64,000 bases of DNA from NCBI GenBank assembly GCA_013396525.1, contig VWYX01000350.1, positions 78,502 through 142,501 of the forward strand, written 5' to 3'. This DNA comes from Chaetorhynchus papuensis (lineage: Eukaryota; Chordata; Aves; Passeriformes; Rhipiduridae). Of the stretch, positions 61,401 through 64,000 are shown piece by piece (position 1 is the first letter of the stretch; each line of letters opens with the position of its first letter). The position numbers and the translations under genes are program-made. Under the pieces are notes generated by a model. The model saw nothing but the letters and a program-made list of their open reading frames with translations. It ran no database searches and was not told the origin of the DNA.

Positions 61401-62753
61401 ATCTGGTATCACATTAGAGGTGTTACTAATTAGCATATCTATCCAAAATTCCCCAATGAGAGGCTCGAGTGAGCCCCCCTCCCCAAGGAACCTTCCCCTG
61501 GATGGTTCTATCTCAGTTTACAAAATGTGTTCTGGAGAGCACCTTGGGGTCTGGGACACACTGATCCCTAACTATGAAGCTTCTGAAATGTTTCGTCTCC
61601 TGGCTTAACAAACAACTCCAAGAATGTAGGCAAAAAGCACCAAGAATACAGAAATTGTAAAAAGGTATAAAAGGGGTATAAAAGAAAAGGCAAAAAATCA
61701 TCATGGCCATCAGCTGAGTAGCCAGATCAAGTATTTAATGGCTGATTTCTGCCTGTCTTATTCCCAACATGTCATTAACATTACCTGTTGCTCCTGAGCA
61801 GGTGCTATTTTTTCCCCAGATTTAGAGTATTTAAATTAATATTGATATCCCAATATCTCATTCAGATCTGTTTGATACTGGCCCATAAGCTCAAAAATAA
61901 GTAGGGGCTGTAAAATGGAGATCTGGTGACATAAGCCACGTCACTGTAGGAAAGCATGTAAAAGGTTTGTTATTTGATTTCTGCTGGCAAAAACACTCAT
62001 GTCCCCCTGGCCACCCTTAAAATACACCCACTAAAAAAAAAAGTAAAATTCAGTGAACGTGGTTGATGAAATCAGAGGTCATAATTCTGAAGATATTAGG
62101 AAATAGGCCCCTTTCTGTGAAATTTAATTACTGTAGTACTTCAAATGGATGATGAAAAACCTGTAGTTGCTCAACTTTTCCCTACAAGTGCTTTTTTAAA
62201 AATAATAATCTCAGAATTAAAGTAGTCCCAGTATTAGAGTAGGCCTGAAAAATGAAAAGCAAGCTGTTTTATAAGATTTTAAAATATTTCAGGCCAATCT
62301 TTTACTTCATTTCTGGCAAAAACCATAAATGAACTAGTATAGGTATTGACGAAAAATAGTTAAAGCATTTTGATAGCTTCTACTGAAAATAAAATACTTG
62401 GGGAAAAGACTCACTTTCATAGCAGTAATAAACTATATACAAAATAGTACAACTCGAGGAAGAGTTGTCATTTCCTTTTTTAAAATTGGACTATTATTTA
62501 TGAACATGCTTGTACCTTTGTTTAAATGGGTGTTTTAGGTGACAGTATGGTATCACTCGCTAGCAGTAATGTCACCTGTGACAAAAGACCCAAACCCAAA
62601 ATTTGACATTGCTGTTTTTCTCTCCTGTGTGTTGTTAGTCAAACTTAAATGGGTGTTTTTCTCTTAAAGCCCTTAGAGACGAAGCTGATTTCTGAAACCT
62701 CATCTGTTTGCCAAGCAGAACAGGTCGCCAGAGTTATAGTGAAAGATGCCATA
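43371..62753 (+). CDS. KDSR: KDSR, 3-ketodihydrosphingosine reductase (partial, 3' end off window)
   Basis: Joined exons: 43371-43478, 50523-50612, 51711-51767, 56545-56610, 56759-56854, 57837-58028, 59760-59843, 62670-62753. They encode residues 1-259 of an expected 332 (human length). The enzyme reduces 3-ketodihydrosphingosine to dihydrosphingosine with NADPH on the cytosolic face of the ER, the second step of de novo sphingolipid synthesis. It is a short-chain dehydrogenase/reductase. Visible parts: an N-terminal hydrophobic anchor (about 1-25), the cofactor-binding TGGSSGIG (38-45), NCAG (120-123), serines 172-173, and catalytic Y186 and K190 in YSPTK. The missing C-terminus normally holds two further hydrophobic segments. 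Every intron seen is phase 0. No frameshift or lost catalytic residue is seen. Confidence 0.96.
43632..43647. repeat. (GGAA)4 microsatellite
   Basis: Four perfect GGAA units in the KDSR CpG island, 154 bases into intron 1. GGAA is the ETS core, so clustered units could bind ETS factors. The run is short. Confidence 0.7.
47085..47345. other. CpG-dense block of unknown origin
   Basis: About ten CpG pairs occur in roughly 260 bases while the flanks have almost none. Segments such as GGTTCGGACCC and CCGAGTGGTTCGAC look faintly like tRNA control boxes, but no tRNA fold results. It may be a younger transposon fragment or a small regulatory island. I could not assign a family. Confidence 0.45.
50523..50612 (+). 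CDS. KDSR: KDSR coding exon 2 (Rossmann glycine motif)
   Basis: Encodes residues 37-66, [20 protein letters not shown] and on to [16 protein letters not shown] binds the NADPH pyrophosphate. Acceptor TTTTAG, donor GTAAGT. Confidence 0.97.
50613..51710 (+). other. KDSR: KDSR intron 2
   Basis: 1,098 bases of AT-rich sequence with no other feature seen. Confidence 0.8.
51711..51767 (+). CDS. KDSR: KDSR coding exon 3
   Basis: Encodes residues 67-85, NKLLQTKKEIEKYSVNDKQ. This short exon is a helix of the Rossmann fold. Acceptor TTTCAG, donor GTAAGA. Confidence 0.95.
52497..52539. repeat. Imperfect inverted repeat, 12-bp outer stem
   Basis: TGATCATGAAAG (52,497-52,508) pairs perfectly with CTTTCATGATCA (52,528-52,539). 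An inner CTTA/TAAG pair extends the fold after a three-base internal loop. It could be a small hairpin; no further function is evident. Confidence 0.7.
53383..54290 (-). mobile_element. CR1 LINE, long antisense fragment
   Basis: Plus-strand sequence reads as the reverse complement of a CR1 3' end: 'ATGGAATCACAGCATGGTTT', 'GGGCTGGAAGGCACCTTAAA', 'CCATCCAGCCTGGTCTTGAG', 'TTCTTCCTAATATCTAATCT', then the more 5' CR1 sequence through 'TCTGCAAACTTCCTGCAGAT'. About 900 bases survive, longer than the other copies here. Its reverse transcriptase frame is not present intact. The open frames across it are accidental. Confidence 0.95.
54484..54511. repeat. Perfect 11-bp inverted repeat, 6-nt loop
   Basis: TGGAGAAAACC (54,484-54,494) and GGTTTTCTCCA (54,501-54,511) are exact reverse complements. 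Short hairpin in KDSR intron 3, about 190 bases beyond the CR1. Confidence 0.7.
56545..56610 (+). CDS. KDSR: KDSR coding exon 4
   Basis: Encodes residues 86-107, VVLCISVDVSKDYEQVENVL then KQ. The VDVS turn lies where SDR enzymes contact the adenine. Acceptor TTCTAG, donor GTGAGA. Intron 4 (56,611-56,758) is only 148 bases. Confidence 0.96.
56759..56854 (+). CDS. KDSR: KDSR coding exon 5 (NCAG motif)
   Basis: Encodes residues 108-139, AQEKLGPVDMLVNCAGTSVT and on to EVNSFE. NCAG (120-123) is the SDR structural motif; human has MAVSG where this protein has TSVTG. Acceptor TTCCAG, donor GTGAGT. Confidence 0.96.
56855..57836 (+). other. KDSR: KDSR intron 5
   Basis: 982 bases. Ends in an AT-rich run with a T homopolymer near 57,750. 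Nothing else is recognised. Confidence 0.8.
57837..58028 (+). CDS. KDSR: KDSR coding exon 6 (catalytic)
   Basis: Encodes residues 140-203, RLMAVNYLGSVYPSRAVIAT and on to AEALQME. It carries serines 172-173 and the catalytic Y186 and K190 (YSPTK). This is the core of the active site. Acceptor GTACAG, donor GTATGT. Confidence 0.97.
58029..59759 (+). other. KDSR: KDSR intron 6
   Basis: 1,731 bases with an A homopolymer of about 24 at 58,502-58,525. No other exon or repeat is recognised. Confidence 0.8.
58502..58525. repeat. Poly(A) homopolymer tract
   Basis: A run of about 24 A residues. No retrocopy or target-site duplication was recognised beside it, so it is listed as simple repeat only. 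Confidence 0.8.
59760..59843 (+). CDS. KDSR: KDSR coding exon 7
   Basis: Encodes residues 204-231, VKPYNVYVTVAYPPDTDTPG then FAEESKTK. YPPDTDTPG follows the active-site helix, where SDR enzymes contact the nicotinamide. Acceptor CACAG, donor GTAAAT. Confidence 0.96.
59844..62669 (+). other. KDSR: KDSR intron 7
   Basis: 2,826 bases. The main feature is the LTR-like block at about 61,180-61,769. The rest is AT-rich unique-looking DNA. Confidence 0.8.
61180..61769 (-). mobile_element. Probable solo LTR of an endogenous retrovirus
   Basis: Read on the minus strand the block starts TGTTGGGAATAA, as many avian LTRs do. It has an AATAAA poly(A) signal (complement at 61,322-61,327), then a pyrimidine-rich U5-like stretch, and can end in CA. 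It differs from its flanks in composition. No internal retroviral coding sequence adjoins, so it would be a solo LTR. I found no convincing target-site duplication; boundaries are approximate. It is antisense to KDSR. Confidence 0.5.
62670..62753 (+). CDS. KDSR: KDSR coding exon 8
   Basis: Encodes residues 232-259, PLETKLISETSSVCQAEQVA then RVIVKDAI. Acceptor CTTAAAG, donor GTAAGT, phase 0. The next human residues, beginning QGNF, are not found before the window ends. Confidence 0.95.
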
Positions 62754-64000
62754 GTAAGTAAATTATGTTTTTGGGCAAATTCTGTGTTGAAGAGGCTAGG
62801 ATCACATGTCATGCTTGCCTAAGACCATAAGATAATGGCTAAGCTAGATGCAAAACCTATTAACACAAAACAGTTCTCTTAGGTTAGTTTGAACAAGAGC
62901 TGTTTTCTTTATTCTTCTCTTGCCACTGTGCCCACAAATGATTTTCTACAACCTCTCAGAAGTTGTACACAGACAGAATAAAATGATGCACCAGTATGAT
63001 GCAATGTCTCAAAGATGGATTATGACTGAATTGAAAGCACTAAACTCTATTGACGTTTTATGTATCAAATACCACTTGTCTAACCTCAAAAGCTTGTTGT
63101 ACTCTCTTATTTTTCTTGAAGATGAGTTCATATAAAAATAATTTTACAATAAAGGAAGGCAGATGACCTTTTTTGGCTTTTAATATCTGAAGTCTGTGAT
63201 TTATGAGTGATTAAAATACATAAAATGCTGTTCTTAGTGTATTGCCTTTCTGAGGATTTGTTTTTTCAATGTTTTGTGCTAAGGAATGCCTATGTGCTTA
63301 ATAAAGCACCTCAGAATAGAAACAAACATGAAATTTCGTGATCATAAAGCACACCCATTGAATCCTAAAACCTGCAATTACTTTGCAGTTCCAAATACTC
63401 TTTAATCTTCAACATGGTTTTTACATCTATGCAGGTGTTCAATTGTGAAGTCTTTACAGTATTTTCACAAATACAGCACATAAACACAAAATTATGTCTG
63501 ATTTTGTTTTAAAAGCAAGTACTACCTCCACACAGTATTCTCCTCTGCTGATTAAGGAAAACTAATCTCCTCTCTCATCTTAAGCATCTGGTATATCTGT
63601 ACCATACTTTCTATACTTTGGATCATACATTAGTTCAGACGTGATCTTTATGGACTGTAGCCATCAGCTGAGAGACTGAAACAGAAACGAGAAGGTGTCT
63701 GTGTACTCTCAGGTGTGTGTTGGGAAATAACCAGATCTAATAACCTCTACTGCTTTGCATAGATTCACCCCTAGCCCTGATTCAGGAACACCACCTTTTC
63801 CTGTCACTTCCACATTCCATAGATTTAGTCCCACAATGTTTTGGAAAGTCTGTTTCCTGGCATAAAGTCAAATGGAAACAAATGAGAGCCTGGGAGTAAG
63901 AGCTATAGAATTGCAATTTTTCTGTCAAGTAATTAAAATTGTTTGGTTGTTTGGGTCTCTTCCTTGTGTCTGTACCCCCTTTTCTGCCAGCTGCATTGCT
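62754..64000 (+). other. KDSR: KDSR intron 8, incomplete
   Basis: I looked for the exon encoding the QGNFNSSLG-like segment and found none. The gene therefore continues past the right edge. An open frame at 62,920-63,135 has no similarity I recognise. Confidence 0.8.

Noticed and set aside
62920..63135. 71-residue frame after KDSR exon 8
   Set aside because: It does not match the KDSR C-terminus (no QGNFNSSLG-like start, no hydrophobic segments) and lacks an in-frame splice link.

Overview
The window is vertebrate nuclear DNA, most probably from a bird. It holds split genes with GT-AG introns, CpG-island promoters, long AT-rich intergenic stretches, few interspersed repeats, and several CR1-type LINE fragments, which are the dominant repeat of birds and other sauropsids. 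Nothing bacterial is present: no operons, CRISPR arrays or ribosome-binding sites. Almost all short open frames are chance.

Layout. 1-12,169 is intergenic with no supportable gene; a GC-richer block near 9.54-10.11 kb looks like an old LTR. At 12.17-12.54 kb a CR1 3' end lies directly against the CpG-island promoter of VPS4B, which runs on the + strand from the ATG at 12,776 to the stop at 29,532. It has 11 coding exons and encodes 441 residues; all junctions keep frame. Its introns hold CR1 pieces, a perfect 22-bp inverted repeat in intron 1, and a CpG-rich patch with a strong CTCF-like motif in intron 9. A likely 3' UTR follows to about 31.7 kb. 31.7-42.4 kb is intergenic. A 707-base run of N (42,420-43,126) lies in the GC-rich 5' region of KDSR. 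KDSR is also on the + strand and starts at 43,371. Exons 1-8 (residues 1-259) are present; the last ~73 residues should lie past the right edge. KDSR introns contain a ~0.9 kb antisense CR1 (intron 3), an LTR-like block (intron 7) and an unexplained CpG-dense block (intron 1).

The two genes act in separate pathways. VPS4B is the AAA ATPase that remodels ESCRT-III polymers in endosomal sorting, cytokinetic abscission and membrane repair. KDSR is the ER 3-ketodihydrosphingosine reductase of de novo sphingolipid synthesis. They are neighbours in other vertebrates (human 18q21, between BCL2 and the clade-B serpins), so BCL2 is expected to the right and SERPINB genes to the left. I found no convincing new gene system. 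The findings are regulatory, structural and repeat-derived features that can be tested.
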